Assembly (NCBI GenBank): GCA_022360055.1 | Contig: JAKSDO010000187.1 | Location: 168,730-232,729, forward strand | DNA length: 64,000 nt | Source of the DNA: Cytophagales bacterium | Lineage (GTDB): Bacteria > Bacteroidota > Bacteroidia > Cytophagales > Cyclobacteriaceae | Reading direction: 5' to 3' | In this document: one piece after another, positions 36,901-44,721 of the stretch | Layout of the letters: every line of letters begins with the position of its first letter | Position numbering within the stretch: position 1 is the stretch's first letter | The notes under the pieces: generated by a model | Told to the model about the DNA's origin: nothing | Database searches by the model: none | What the model saw: the letters and a program-made list of their open reading frames with translations, nothing else | Program-made: the position numbers and the translations under genes

Positions 36901-38711
36901 TGGGCTACGAAGAAGATTTCGTACTCGGAAACAACATCGTCAATTTCTATCCAAACGTGGAAGAGACGAAAATACTTGTCAGGAAACTTTTAAAGGAAAA
37001 AAGTCTGCGAAACGTCGAGGCATCCGTAAAAACCAAATCCGGAAAAGAAATTCAGATTCTTTGCAATATCCGGGTATTGTTCAAAAACGATGAGTATGCA
37101 TATATTGAAGGAGTGGCCAGGGATATTACCAAGCTAAAAGAAGCCAGTCTTGAGCTTCAAAAAGCAAAAGAAGTTGCCGAAAGATCATTAAAGGTGAAAG
37201 AGAACTTTCTTGCAAACATGAGTCATGAGATCCGCACTCCAATGAATGGGGTAATCGGCACGATTGATCTGATGAGCAATACCTTACTGGACGAAGAACA
37301 AATAAGATATGTAAGCACCATCAAAAAATCATCCGAAACTTTATTGAACATCCTCAACGATATACTGGATCTGTCAAAAATAGAAGCAGGTAAATTCGAA
37401 CTGAAGAAAATCCCGGTAAAGCTAAAGAATACCCTTGAAAAATTATACGCGTTATTCGCTCAGCAAGCTCAGGCGAAGGATATCAACCTGTATTATCACA
37501 TGGATAAAAATCTGCCGAAGAAGATTCTGCTAGACGAGACGAGATTGCTTCAGGTATTGTCAAATCTCACCTCAAACGCTATAAAATTTATAGACGGAGG
37601 CGGATCAATAAATATAAGTCTTAAGACCATTGTAAAGAACGGCAATAAGAATATTATCAAAGTTGTCGTCAGCGACAGCGGAATCGGTATTTCGCAGGAA
37701 AATGTCAAGAAGTTATTTACGAGCTTCAGTCAAATTGAGGATTCATCTACCAAAACATTCGGAGGCACAGGATTGGGTTTATCTATTTCAAAACAGCTTT
37801 GCAAGCTTATGGGGGGAGATATTGGGGTATTTTCGGCTCTGGGACTTGGCAGCTCCTTCTGGTTTACATTTGAAGCGGATGAAACGGATGAAGACGTTAT
37901 TGATGAAGAGGAATTGCTGAAAAAAGATGTCATGATCAACAATTTCTTCAATGAAAAGAATCCTCGAATTTTGTTGGTTGATGATAATATGGTAAACAGG
38001 CAGGTCGCAGGAGAAATTCTTAAAAAATCGGGATGTGAAGTCGATGTTGCTGTGAATGGTCAGGACTCTATAAATAAGGCACAAAAGAAAAATTATGATG
38101 TGATTTTCATGGATATTCAGATGCCGGATATGGACGGTGTCACCGCAACCAAGAAAATTAAAGCCCTGGGGATAAAGAACCTGGCCCCGATTGTTGCCAT
38201 GACTGCCTATTCGATGAAAGAAGACAAGGAAAGGTTTATAAAATCCGGGCTGGACGATTACATTTCCAAACCGATCAAGGCCAATGAACTTCTGAACAAA
38301 ATCAGATCACTACTCAACATTGAAAAGGGATCAAAAGAGCTTGAATTTTCCGTTGTCGAAGAACAAGAAAGCATTATAAATGCCGAAATTGTAGAACAAT
38401 TGGTAAAGTATGGAGGTGAGGAAATGGTTATGAATGTTTTCTCCGACTTCGAGCATGAAACCGCTGAACAAATTGATAGCTGTATTCTTTCATTAAATGA
38501 TGGTAACTACGAAAATATTTTAATTAATTTGCATACATTGAAGGGTAATGCCGGAACACTTGGAATTGAAAAGGTCTCTAGTCTGACCAGAACGATTGAG
38601 GCCAAATTGAAAGTTGAAAAACACATATATGATGGCCTGGCTGATGAATTAAATGATTTGAAACAAAATTTTGAAGAATTTAAAAATTATTATCCGACTT
38701 TTCTAAAATAA
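33951..38711 (+). CDS. Multi-PAS/GAF hybrid sensor histidine kinase with receiver and Hpt domains
   Basis: A 1586-residue soluble hybrid kinase with no membrane segment, so it senses something in the cytoplasm. In order: a PAS-like region (about 20-130), PAS (about 145-265), PAS (about 280-390, ending SATIDITDKK), PAS (about 400-520), PAS (about 530-645, ending IFHDITER), GAF (about 650-810), PAS (about 820-940), PAS (about 950-1065), HisKA with phosphorylated His1092 in NMSHEIRTPMNG, HATPase (LLQVLSNLTSNAIKF, then GGTGLGLSI), receiver with Asp1388 in FMDIQMPDMDG, and a C-terminal Hpt with His1528 in LHTLKGNAGTLG. The whole phosphorelay is thus in one chain. A single-domain regulator follows after 5 bp and is the likely final acceptor. 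Signal unknown. Confidence 0.95.
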   Translation: MSGRNTLLVDTPNPPMVTDDRFKEKDGPKCIIRLDGHMITNVQETGSNLFRFDISKAKGKSIEYILPEFQADGNNSGSVIQSILNDLKSGRPVSTTIQIKNTSNTLFYADLTAFSFEKDTYFLTLSPTKFDASTVKQTLSGREPLNVQSFLADSSLMFKCYDIDGSVYYLNSAYLDYTATSFNQQLKEGWIKSINVSDRDRVKKVLVNALRNHEKYSINYRLEKADNTFASVYESGIPVFNKNGSFNGIAAAIIDLDEIEKPEINSLSKTAEELNELTDSAPVLFKMSNSKNKFYYFSNQWIKFTGKNLKDQRNEGWFSNIYKDDVDIVKTSIDAAFSKRKKYGIVYRIYNKNNQLRWVHEAGIPLYESEGEFSGYISATIDITDKKIEEDERNLQQALQESERKLHNSLEKSHLVAFSLDKEGKITFCNDALNKVTGKTKDELVGQVFYECLFPEALREEARNFLHNIIHNSGYVNTFEGHIAHKQGRSVILKLSSVVLYNAKGQIAGVTLVGENVTEKRKIAEDLKRSSDQLKELFDNANDLIQIFSLDGQLQFVNKIWKEKLGYDDDEILGLKFNDIVHPDYVSKTTIALDLILEGKNVDKFDTVFMAKNGKEIYLTGGVNCSFKDGKPIEFRGIFHDITERIRAEKAQALYYKIANMAIHSSNIETLFANIHHELNNIIEAKNFYVALVDKESKKLNFPYFIDENTPKIDNKFERKLGNGITEYAMGSNKPLFLYHKDIVNLEYHGKIVVEGEIPKIWLGVPLRIANRVIGIISLQCYTEKSTYNYKDLELLDFISGQVALAIERKQKEHKIYEQSARLKAIFESSSHLIWSVDGNNNFTSFNQNYFKTNKEFYNLDSIEKHHRGRKPKSLTNDEQFWKEKYQQVFSGEFLHFETSLKNKNNKQEIWKEIFLNPIYQEDGTIREVSGIAHDITEKKFSDIALQENEEKFRNIFESFQDIYFRCDKKGTITMVSPSVKELLGYEEDFVLGNNIVNFYPNVEETKILVRKLLKEKSLRNVEASVKTKSGKEIQILCNIRVLFKNDEYAYIEGVARDITKLKEASLELQKAKEVAERSLKVKENFLANMSHEIRTPMNGVIGTIDLMSNTLLDEEQIRYVSTIKKSSETLLNILNDILDLSKIEAGKFELKKIPVKLKNTLEKLYALFAQQAQAKDINLYYHMDKNLPKKILLDETRLLQVLSNLTSNAIKFIDGGGSINISLKTIVKNGNKNIIKVVVSDSGIGISQENVKKLFTSFSQIEDSSTKTFGGTGLGLSISKQLCKLMGGDIGVFSALGLGSSFWFTFEADETDEDVIDEEELLKKDVMINNFFNEKNPRILLVDDNMVNRQVAGEILKKSGCEVDVAVNGQDSINKAQKKNYDVIFMDIQMPDMDGVTATKKIKALGIKNLAPIVAMTAYSMKEDKERFIKSGLDDYISKPIKANELLNKIRSLLNIEKGSKELEFSVVEEQESIINAEIVEQLVKYGGEEMVMNVFSDFEHETAEQIDSCILSLNDGNYENILINLHTLKGNAGTLGIEKVSSLTRTIEAKLKVEKHIYDGLADELNDLKQNFEEFKNYYPTFLK

Positions 38712-38716
38712 GTAAA

Positions 38717-39091
38717 ATGGAATCTAAAAAAGTATTAATTGCAGAAGATAGTTCGGTTATTCAAAACTTAACAAAAAAAATACTGCAAATTCAAAACTAT
38801 CAGATTTTTTCTGCCAAGAATGGTGTGCAGGTACTGGAAATGCTGGAGAACGAATATTATGATATAATCCTAATGGACATAAACATGCCTAAAATGGATG
38901 GCATGGAGTGCGCACGTCAGATCAGACAACTCGACGACGATGAAAAATCAAAGATTCCTATTGTGGCGATAACCGGAAATGCAATGAATTATTCCATGGA
39001 TGATTTTAAAAATGCCGGGATTAACGAATATCTTCAAAAACCCTTAAATTTTGACAATCTGGTCGATACGGTGAAGAATTTAACTACCTAA
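38717..39091 (+). CDS. Single-domain response regulator (CheY-like)
   Basis: A 124-residue stand-alone receiver domain: acidic pair in LIAEDSS, phosphoacceptor Asp54 in LMDINMPKMDG, Thr in AITGNA and the Lys in LQKPL. There is no output domain. It begins 5 bp after the hybrid kinase, whose Hpt His1528 would be the natural phosphate donor, and its stop is immediately followed by the start of the 88-residue gene, so all are in one operon. Output is by protein-protein interaction; the target cannot be read here. Confidence 0.93.
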   Translation: MESKKVLIAEDSSVIQNLTKKILQIQNYQIFSAKNGVQVLEMLENEYYDIILMDINMPKMDGMECARQIRQLDDDEKSKIPIVAITGNAMNYSMDDFKNAGINEYLQKPLNFDNLVDTVKNLTT

Positions 39092-39358
39092 ATGGAAATT
39101 AAATATTCCAGACATTTCCTGAATAAGCTTGAAGACATATTTTCAGAATCAGACTATATTCTACGATACGAAAAGGGCAATTTTAAATCCGGCTACTGTA
39201 TTATTAATGATACGAAAGTAGTCGTAGTGAATAAATTTTACTCATTGGAGGGTAAAGTAAATTGTCTGTTGGATATTTTAAAATCAATTGAGTTGGATGC
39301 GCGGCAATTAAATTCAAAAAACCTTAAATTATTTAGGGAGGTTAGGGAGGAAAATTGA
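39092..39358 (+). CDS. Conserved hypothetical protein in the kinase operon
   Basis: An 88-residue protein not matched to a family I know. It starts at the first base after the stop of the response regulator gene and ends inside the start of the MBL hydrolase gene (TTGA overlap). It begins MEIKYSRHFLNKLEDIFSES, has a short beta section (SGYCIINDTKVVVVNKFYS) and a helical end, with no signal or membrane segment. Tight coupling on both sides supports a real gene and a link to phosphorelay output or to the hydrolase; the role is unknown. Confidence 0.75.
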   Translation: MEIKYSRHFLNKLEDIFSESDYILRYEKGNFKSGYCIINDTKVVVVNKFYSLEGKVNCLLDILKSIELDARQLNSKNLKLFREVREEN

Positions 39359-40119
39359 ATTTAAGATTGACATTTCTTGGAACAGGTACTTCACAGGGTG
39401 TTCCGGTAATTACCTGCCACTGCCCCGTTTGCAAATCCAACGATTCTAAAGATAAACGCTTAAGAACCTCTGCACTAATCGAATCCGACAAATGTAATCT
39501 TGTGATTGACTCCGGTCCGGATTTCAGATATCAAATGCTGAGGGCAGACCTTCAGAGGCTCGACGCAATATTATTTACCCATCAACACAGGGACCATATT
39601 GCCGGATTAGATGATGTCAGGAGTTTTAATTTCAAACAAAAGCGCGCCATGCCGGTTTACGGCAATGAATTCGTGATCGACCAGATAAAGCGGGAATTCC
39701 ATTACGTTTTTGAAAGTGACTACCCGGGTATTCCACAACTGGAAATTCATCAAATCAACAGCGAACCATTTCTCATAGAGGATTTAAACATAATACCTGT
39801 GGAGGTTTTACACCATAAATTACCGGTACTGGGTTTTCGAATTCATGACCTCACCTACATTACCGACGCAAATACAATCCCCGAAAAAGAATATGAAAAA
39901 ATCAAAGACACAAGAATTCTGGTATTGAACGCTTTACAAAAGGATGATCACATTTCTCACTTCACTTTGGATGATGCACTTGAAGTGATTAAAAAAGTAA
40001 AGCCTGAAAAAGCGTATCTGACCCATATAAGTCATAACATGGGGTTGCATGAAGAAGTATCGGAGGATTTGCCTTCGGAGGTATTTCTAGCTTATGACGG
40101 ACTTTCGGTAAACATTTGA
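39355..40119 (+). CDS. MBL-fold metallo-hydrolase, PhnP-like
   Basis: A 254-residue beta-lactamase-fold phosphodiesterase related to PhnP. The metal site is THQHRDHIAGLDD (HxHxDH), with further ligands in the TYITDANTI and LTHISHNMG segments; the N-terminal LGTGTSQGVPVITCHCPVC includes the Cys cluster seen in PhnP-like proteins, which can bind an extra zinc. The start is a TTG at 39355 that overlaps the previous TGA; a strong AGGGAGG sequence 6-9 bp upstream supports it, unusual for this phylum. Substrate probably a cyclic or simple phosphodiester; identity not known. Confidence 0.88.
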   Translation: MNLRLTFLGTGTSQGVPVITCHCPVCKSNDSKDKRLRTSALIESDKCNLVIDSGPDFRYQMLRADLQRLDAILFTHQHRDHIAGLDDVRSFNFKQKRAMPVYGNEFVIDQIKREFHYVFESDYPGIPQLEIHQINSEPFLIEDLNIIPVEVLHHKLPVLGFRIHDLTYITDANTIPEKEYEKIKDTRILVLNALQKDDHISHFTLDDALEVIKKVKPEKAYLTHISHNMGLHEEVSEDLPSEVFLAYDGLSVNI

Positions 40120-40122
40120 AAA

Positions 40123-41655
40123 ATGCATAACAACTATTATTTCCTGAGACAATTAAGTCGGCAGCTTGGTCAGGAAATCCGAGGATTCTGCATAGGCGAA
40201 GTTTTTAGCCAATCCAAAGATGAGCTCATCATATCTGCGTATAAAAACGGTAAGGAATTTTATATCAAAGCATATCTGTCGCCAGGATTTTGTTGTTTGT
40301 CTTTCCCCAAAACGTTTTCACGAGCAAAAAAAAATAGTGTAAACCTCTTTTCAGGAATCGTAGGTTGTGAAATAAAGGATGTCGTCCAGATCGATAATGA
40401 CCGCAGCTTCTATTTTCAGTTTACCGACGACATTCAATTGCTGTTTAAAATGCATGGCAACCTGTCGAACATTGTGCTGATCAAGGACAATTCGGCAGTT
40501 GAGATATTTAGGAAAAATCTGATCAAAGACAATAACATCCGACCGAGTGAGCTGTCAAAAGAGCTCCCTGTTACTCGAGAAATATTCAGACTACAAAAGG
40601 GAAATGTAAAAAACATTGTTCCTACATTGGGCAACTCATTTGATCGGTACCTTCAAAACAAGAATTATGATCAATTGGGAATAAATGAAAAATACAGTTG
40701 TATAACAGAGCTGCTGAACTACCTGGAAAACCCGGATTATTACCTCCACTCGGATGATGATACTATTGCCCGGCTTAGTTTGTACAAAATCGGCAAGAAT
40801 GATTACGAATACGGCACACCGGTTGAGGCTGTTACTGATTTTTTCCTGAAGCACATATCGGCGTCGAGGTTACAAAAGGAAAAATCAATCCTTAAGAATT
40901 CCATTCATAAACAAATCAAAAAACTCGATGCATATATTCAAAAGTCATTATTACATCAAAGGAAACTCCTCGGAATTTCCAATTATAGACATATCGGAGA
41001 TTTAATCATGTCGCAACTTCATACAATCAAACCGTACATCTCTGAAGTAGAATTAATAGATTTTATCACGCAAACACCTGTAAGGATCTCATTAAAACCG
41101 AATTTATCTCCACAGGCAAATGCCGAGAAATATTATAAAAAGGCAAAAAACCAGCAGATCGAAATCGACACCTTAAAAACAAATATTGAGTTAAAGAAAA
41201 AGCAAAAAGAAAATCTGTTGGCTGAGCTAAACGAAATTGAAAACATTTCTTCGATAAGGGATATCACAAAAAAAGCTGCCGGGAAACCGGATAAAACCCC
41301 GCCCCCATTTCGGGTCATTAATTTTATGGATTATGAAATATTGGTTGGCAAAAACGCGACGAAAAACGATCAGCTCACATTTAAATTTGCGAAAAAAGAA
41401 GATCTGTTTCTTCATGCAAAAAATTCGTCCGGTTCGCACGTCCTGGTAAGAAAAAAAAGCAATCAAAATTTTCCTAAACCTGTAATTGAAAAAGCGGCCT
41501 CCCTGGCGGCCTATTATTCAAAAAGTAAAAACGAGAATTTGTGTAACGTTTTATATACGCCTAAAAAATATGTCCGCAAACAAAAGGGCGCTCCGCCGGG
41601 AACGGTTATTGTAGAAAGGGAGAAGGTAATCTTGGTCAAGCCTTCAAAGATCTAG
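40123..41655 (+). CDS. rqcH: NFACT-family ribosome quality control protein (RqcH-like)
   Basis: A 510-residue NFACT protein. RqcH binds peptidyl-tRNA on split large ribosomal subunits and directs addition of alanine tails, marking stalled products for degradation; older names are FbpA/Fpn-binding. The N-terminal NFACT-N part contains FKMHGNLSNIVLI and the central helices about 335-370 form the coiled coil (KKAKNQQIEIDTLKTNIELK). The C-terminal NFACT-R core has FLHAKNSSGSHVLVRKK and NVLYTPKKYVRKQKGAPPG. It starts 3 bp after the MBL gene, in the tail of the kinase operon, and ends 14 bp from the convergent IPExxxVDY gene. Confidence 0.92.
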   Translation: MHNNYYFLRQLSRQLGQEIRGFCIGEVFSQSKDELIISAYKNGKEFYIKAYLSPGFCCLSFPKTFSRAKKNSVNLFSGIVGCEIKDVVQIDNDRSFYFQFTDDIQLLFKMHGNLSNIVLIKDNSAVEIFRKNLIKDNNIRPSELSKELPVTREIFRLQKGNVKNIVPTLGNSFDRYLQNKNYDQLGINEKYSCITELLNYLENPDYYLHSDDDTIARLSLYKIGKNDYEYGTPVEAVTDFFLKHISASRLQKEKSILKNSIHKQIKKLDAYIQKSLLHQRKLLGISNYRHIGDLIMSQLHTIKPYISEVELIDFITQTPVRISLKPNLSPQANAEKYYKKAKNQQIEIDTLKTNIELKKKQKENLLAELNEIENISSIRDITKKAAGKPDKTPPPFRVINFMDYEILVGKNATKNDQLTFKFAKKEDLFLHAKNSSGSHVLVRKKSNQNFPKPVIEKAASLAAYYSKSKNENLCNVLYTPKKYVRKQKGAPPGTVIVEREKVILVKPSKI

Positions 41656-41669
41656 CAATGCCAAACAGG

Positions 41670-42098
41670 TCAGAAGATCAGGTTTTCCCTGGACTTAAGC
41701 TCTACGACCTCAAATTTCTGAACATACTGGACCTTTGGCACCTCAGATAACCGAACCTTCAATTCCTGTTCCGAATATGTGTCTTCAAATCCCTGGATAA
41801 TTGTTAAATAGTCAAACCTTTTTAGCTCCGGCAGAAGAAAAGCCAAATGATCGTCATAAGGATTTACCGATTTGTTTGTGAGCAATCTGAAGCAACTATG
41901 TTCTGTTTTGAATAAATAGTTGGATATTACCAAATTTTGACTTTTCAGAAATTCGATCTCGATATCAGATACTTTATCAAGTTGGATTTGAAATTGATTG
42001 TTAAGCAGCCAGGCCAGTTTATATTCCTTAAGTGTGGAGATCAATCCGAACAGGGCAAAGTTATAATCAAAATCAGCTTCAAGTTTTCTTTTTTTCAT
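41670..42098 (-). CDS. IPExxxVDY-family protein
   Basis: A 142-residue protein of a small Bacteroidota family named for a C-terminal motif; here the corresponding region reads LSEVPKVQYVQKFEV. The N-terminal LEADFDYNFALFGLISTLKEYKLAWLLNN is also typical. The function is unknown; members are soluble and often lie next to acpP and fabF, as here (divergent across about 330 bp). Its ATG at 42098 is exactly the end of leader repeat copy C, and the TGA of the repeat's short frame overlaps it as ATGA. Confidence 0.85.
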   Translation of the reverse strand: MKKRKLEADFDYNFALFGLISTLKEYKLAWLLNNQFQIQLDKVSDIEIEFLKSQNLVISNYLFKTEHSCFRLLTNKSVNPYDDHLAFLLPELKRFDYLTIIQGFEDTYSEQELKVRLSEVPKVQYVQKFEVVELKSRENLIF

Positions 42099-42187
42099 CC
42101 GTTTATATTTTTTAGACTGCTGACACGCAGAAAAATATAATCATGCTCGTATGTGTCCTGAAATTGCTCCTGTCCTACCGGTTTCAT
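42099..42187 (-). repeat. Leader repeat, copy C, upstream of the IPExxxVDY gene
   Basis: An 89-bp copy on the minus strand: starts ATGAAACCGG at 42187, ends AAACGG right before the gene's ATG at 42098. The 30-codon frame (MKPVGQEQFQDTYEHDYI start) ends in a TGA that overlaps that ATG. The central stem is weaker than in A and B (GACACATACGAG against TTCTGCGTGTC with mismatches). It shares with A the final AAACGGATGAAAAA. Confidence 0.8.
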
Positions 42188-42362
42188 CCCATCAAAAATC
42201 TACGGTAAGTTCCGGGCGAAAAACAAGACGTAAGAAATTCGTCAAAAAGGTATTTAAATTTTCGAAAATATGTCAATACATCCAGTGAGATATTTTTGAA
42301 TTTTCCAAAAATAGCTTAAAAAACTGCATTTAGACGTAAAATTTGAACTTTAAAAAAATAGT

Positions 42363-42393
42363 TTGACATTCAACTGCGAAATGCATTTCTTTG
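42363..42393 (+). promoter_or_regulatory. Predicted promoter of acpP
   Basis: TTG at 42363-42365, 20 bp, then TTTCTTTG (42386-42393), a 7-of-8 match to TAnnTTTG. Transcription would begin close to 42398, about 27 bp before the ATG. The rest of 42188-42362 shows only AT-rich sequence. Confidence 0.6.
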
Positions 42394-42424
42394 CACTGAG
42401 TTTTAACAAAATCTACAGAACAAA

Positions 42425-42664
42425 ATGTCAGAAATTGCACAAAAAGTAAAGGGAATCATTATTGATAAGCTTGGAGTAGAAGAATCTGAAGTTACTCCGG
42501 AGGCTAGTTTCACCAACGATTTGGGAGCAGATTCCTTGGATACAGTTGAATTGATCATGGAATTTGAAAAAGAATTCAACATTTCTATTCCTGATGATCA
42601 GGCAGAAAATATAGCTACAGTAGGTCAGGCAATATCCTATCTAGAAGAAAACGTAAAAAGCTAA
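42425..42664 (+). CDS. acpP: Acyl carrier protein
   Basis: Carries the growing fatty acyl chain on a phosphopantetheine arm. The 79 residues include the invariant modification motif [12 protein letters not shown] with Ser near residue 37, preceded by the acidic region [15 protein letters not shown], and end with a typical short helix [11 protein letters not shown]. It is the first gene of the acpP-fabF-rnc cluster, a conserved order in many bacteria, with fabF 26 bp downstream. A promoter is predicted at 42363-42393. Confidence 0.98.
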   Translation: MSEIAQKVKGIIIDKLGVEESEVTPEASFTNDLGADSLDTVELIMEFEKEFNISIPDDQAENIATVGQAISYLEENVKS

Positions 42665-42690
42665 ATATCTTTCTTATCTAAAATTCTTTT

Positions 42691-43941
42691 ATGAATTTAA
42701 AAAGAGTAGTAGTTACCGGGTTAGGGGCGCTAACACCGCTTGGAAATGATGTCCGGGCTTATTGGAACGGTTTGGCAAACGGTGTTAGCGGTGCTGGTCC
42801 AATTACGCGGTTCGATGCCTCAAAGTTTAAGACGCAATTTGCATGTGAGGTAAAAGATTTTGATCCTCTCAATTATCTGGACAGAAAGGAGGCCAGAAAA
42901 TTGGATTTGTTTACTATTTTTTCTTTGGTTTCCGCCCAGGAAGCCATGGAAAATTCCGGATTAAATCTTGAAAAAATAAATGGCGACCGCTCTGGAGTCA
43001 TCTGGGGTTCCGGAATCGGAGGGCTCAAAGCCTTTCAGGATGAAGTCACCACTTTTAATCGGGGAGATGGGACGCCGCGTTTTAGCCCATTTTTTATTCC
43101 AAAAATGATCGCTGATATCAGCGCCGGATATATTAGCATTAAGTATGGTTTCAGAGGGCCCAATTTCGCAACTGTTTCGGCATGCGCTTCAGCAACAAAT
43201 GCACTTGTCGAATCCTTCAATTATATTAGATTAGGGAAAGCGGATGTCATGATTTCCGGAGGTTCGGAAGCTTCTGTTGTGGAATCGGGAATTGGCGGAT
43301 TTAATGCGTTAAAAGCATTATCGGAAAGAAATGACTCTCCGGAAACAGCTTCGAGACCGTTTGATAAAGATCGTGATGGTTTCGTGCTTGGGGAAGGCGG
43401 AGCCGCATTGATATTGGAAGAGCTGGAACATGCCAAAAACCGGGGAGCTCATATTTATGCCGAACTTGTTGGCGGCGGACTATCTGCGGATGCACATCAT
43501 ATTACAGCGCCACACCCCGAAGGTTATGGCGCATCCTCCGTAATGAAAAATGCGCTTGAGGATGCACAAATGCAGCCTGAAGAAATTGACTATATAAATG
43601 TTCACGGCACTTCGACTCCTTTGGGTGATATCAGTGAAACCAGAGCAGTATTGAATGTATTTGGTGATCACGCCTACAAACTCAATATCAGCTCTACAAA
43701 ATCCATGACCGGTCACTTGTTGGGTGCTGCCGGAGCGGTAGAAGCCGTTGCCTCAATTCTCGCGATCGAGCATCAGACAATCCCTCCGACCATCAATCAT
43801 TTTACAGATGATGAAGAATTGGATAATAATCTTAACTTTACCTTTAATAAGGCTCAAAAAAGAGAAGTGAATGCTTCGCTTAGCAACACTTTTGGATTTG
43901 GAGGGCATAACTTCTCGGTGATTTTTAAGAAGTTCAATTAA
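42691..43941 (+). CDS. fabF: 3-oxoacyl-ACP synthase II
   Basis: Condenses malonyl-ACP with acyl-ACP in fatty acid elongation. The 416 residues carry the KAS triad: catalytic Cys in ATVSACASATNA (about residue 163), His in INVHGTSTPLGD (about 304) and His in STKSMTGHLLGAAGAVEA (about 340), plus the C-terminal SNTFGFGGHN loop. It follows acpP directly and is followed by rnc after 12 bp, so the three are one transcript. Confidence 0.97.
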   Translation: MNLKRVVVTGLGALTPLGNDVRAYWNGLANGVSGAGPITRFDASKFKTQFACEVKDFDPLNYLDRKEARKLDLFTIFSLVSAQEAMENSGLNLEKINGDRSGVIWGSGIGGLKAFQDEVTTFNRGDGTPRFSPFFIPKMIADISAGYISIKYGFRGPNFATVSACASATNALVESFNYIRLGKADVMISGGSEASVVESGIGGFNALKALSERNDSPETASRPFDKDRDGFVLGEGGAALILEELEHAKNRGAHIYAELVGGGLSADAHHITAPHPEGYGASSVMKNALEDAQMQPEEIDYINVHGTSTPLGDISETRAVLNVFGDHAYKLNISSTKSMTGHLLGAAGAVEAVASILAIEHQTIPPTINHFTDDEELDNNLNFTFNKAQKREVNASLSNTFGFGGHNFSVIFKKFN

Positions 43942-43953
43942 AATAGTTTTCCT

Positions 43954-44688
43954 TTGATAAGAAGGATCTACAATGCTTTGTTTTTTGTTTCAAAAAGCAA
44001 AAGACAGTTAATTAATTCAATTAAAGCTATTACAGGTGTTTATCCGGTAAATATTGAACTTTACAAACTAGCGACCCAACATCGCTCCATAGCCAAACAT
44101 AACGAAATTGGGCTCAGAGAATCCAATGAAAGATTAGAGTACCTAGGAGATGCCATACTTGGTTCTATTGTCGCAGAATATCTCTTTAAAAAGTACCCGC
44201 TTAAAGACGAAGGATTCCTGACGGAAATCCGGAGTCGGATTGTCAATCGCGACGCTCTAAATGTCGTCGCAAAAAAAATGGGTATTTCGGGCATCGTTGA
44301 ATATACCGACAACCGCAAAAGTCGCCAGGCATATAAGTCTATATACGGAGATACCCTGGAAGCATTGATCGGAGCTATTTATCTTGATAAAGGCTATATG
44401 ATCACCCGCAAGTTTATAGTATCAAAAATGTTGCGGCAACAATACGATCTGGAAGCGTTAATAAAAACAAATCCAAATTATAAAAGCAAGATCATCGAAT
44501 GGGCCCATCGCCATAATAAGGACATCAAATTTGAAATCACGGAGGTAAAGGGATCCAGTCATAACAGAGAATTTATGGCCGAGCTTAAAGTGGAAGGCGA
44601 GCCAATTGCAAAAGGTAATGGGTTCAGCAAAAAGAAAGCCGAGCAAGATGCAGCGCAGAAATCCTGTGTAAAACTTCATATTGAATAG
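43954..44688 (+). CDS. rnc: Ribonuclease III
   Basis: Double-strand-specific endoribonuclease for rRNA processing and mRNA turnover. The catalytic domain holds the signature ERLEYLGDAILG with its metal-binding Glu/Asp, and the second acidic cluster GDTLEALIGAIYLDKG; the C-terminal dsRNA-binding domain ends GNGFSKKKAEQDAAQKSC. At 244 residues it has the usual size. No ATG suits the N terminus; TTG at 43954, 12 bp after the fabF stop, gives a start MIRRIYNALFF like other Bacteroidota RNase III proteins. Confidence 0.96.
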   Translation: MIRRIYNALFFVSKSKRQLINSIKAITGVYPVNIELYKLATQHRSIAKHNEIGLRESNERLEYLGDAILGSIVAEYLFKKYPLKDEGFLTEIRSRIVNRDALNVVAKKMGISGIVEYTDNRKSRQAYKSIYGDTLEALIGAIYLDKGYMITRKFIVSKMLRQQYDLEALIKTNPNYKSKIIEWAHRHNKDIKFEITEVKGSSHNREFMAELKVEGEPIAKGNGFSKKKAEQDAAQKSCVKLHIE

Positions 44689-44696
44689 TATATTTG
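44689..44696 (+). promoter_or_regulatory. -7 element for nadE
   Basis: TATATTTG is a perfect TAnnTTTG match followed by CCAC, overlapping the end of rnc; the start of transcription would be near 44700, about 22 bp before the nadE ATG. No good TTG is seen at the -33 position. Confidence 0.45.
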
Positions 44697-44721
44697 CCAC
44701 TTCGTTTTGAGAAACAATTCA

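Noticed and set aside
40123..41655. Fibronectin-binding adhesin
   Set aside because: The older FbpA name misleads; the protein has no signal and matches NFACT/RqcH.
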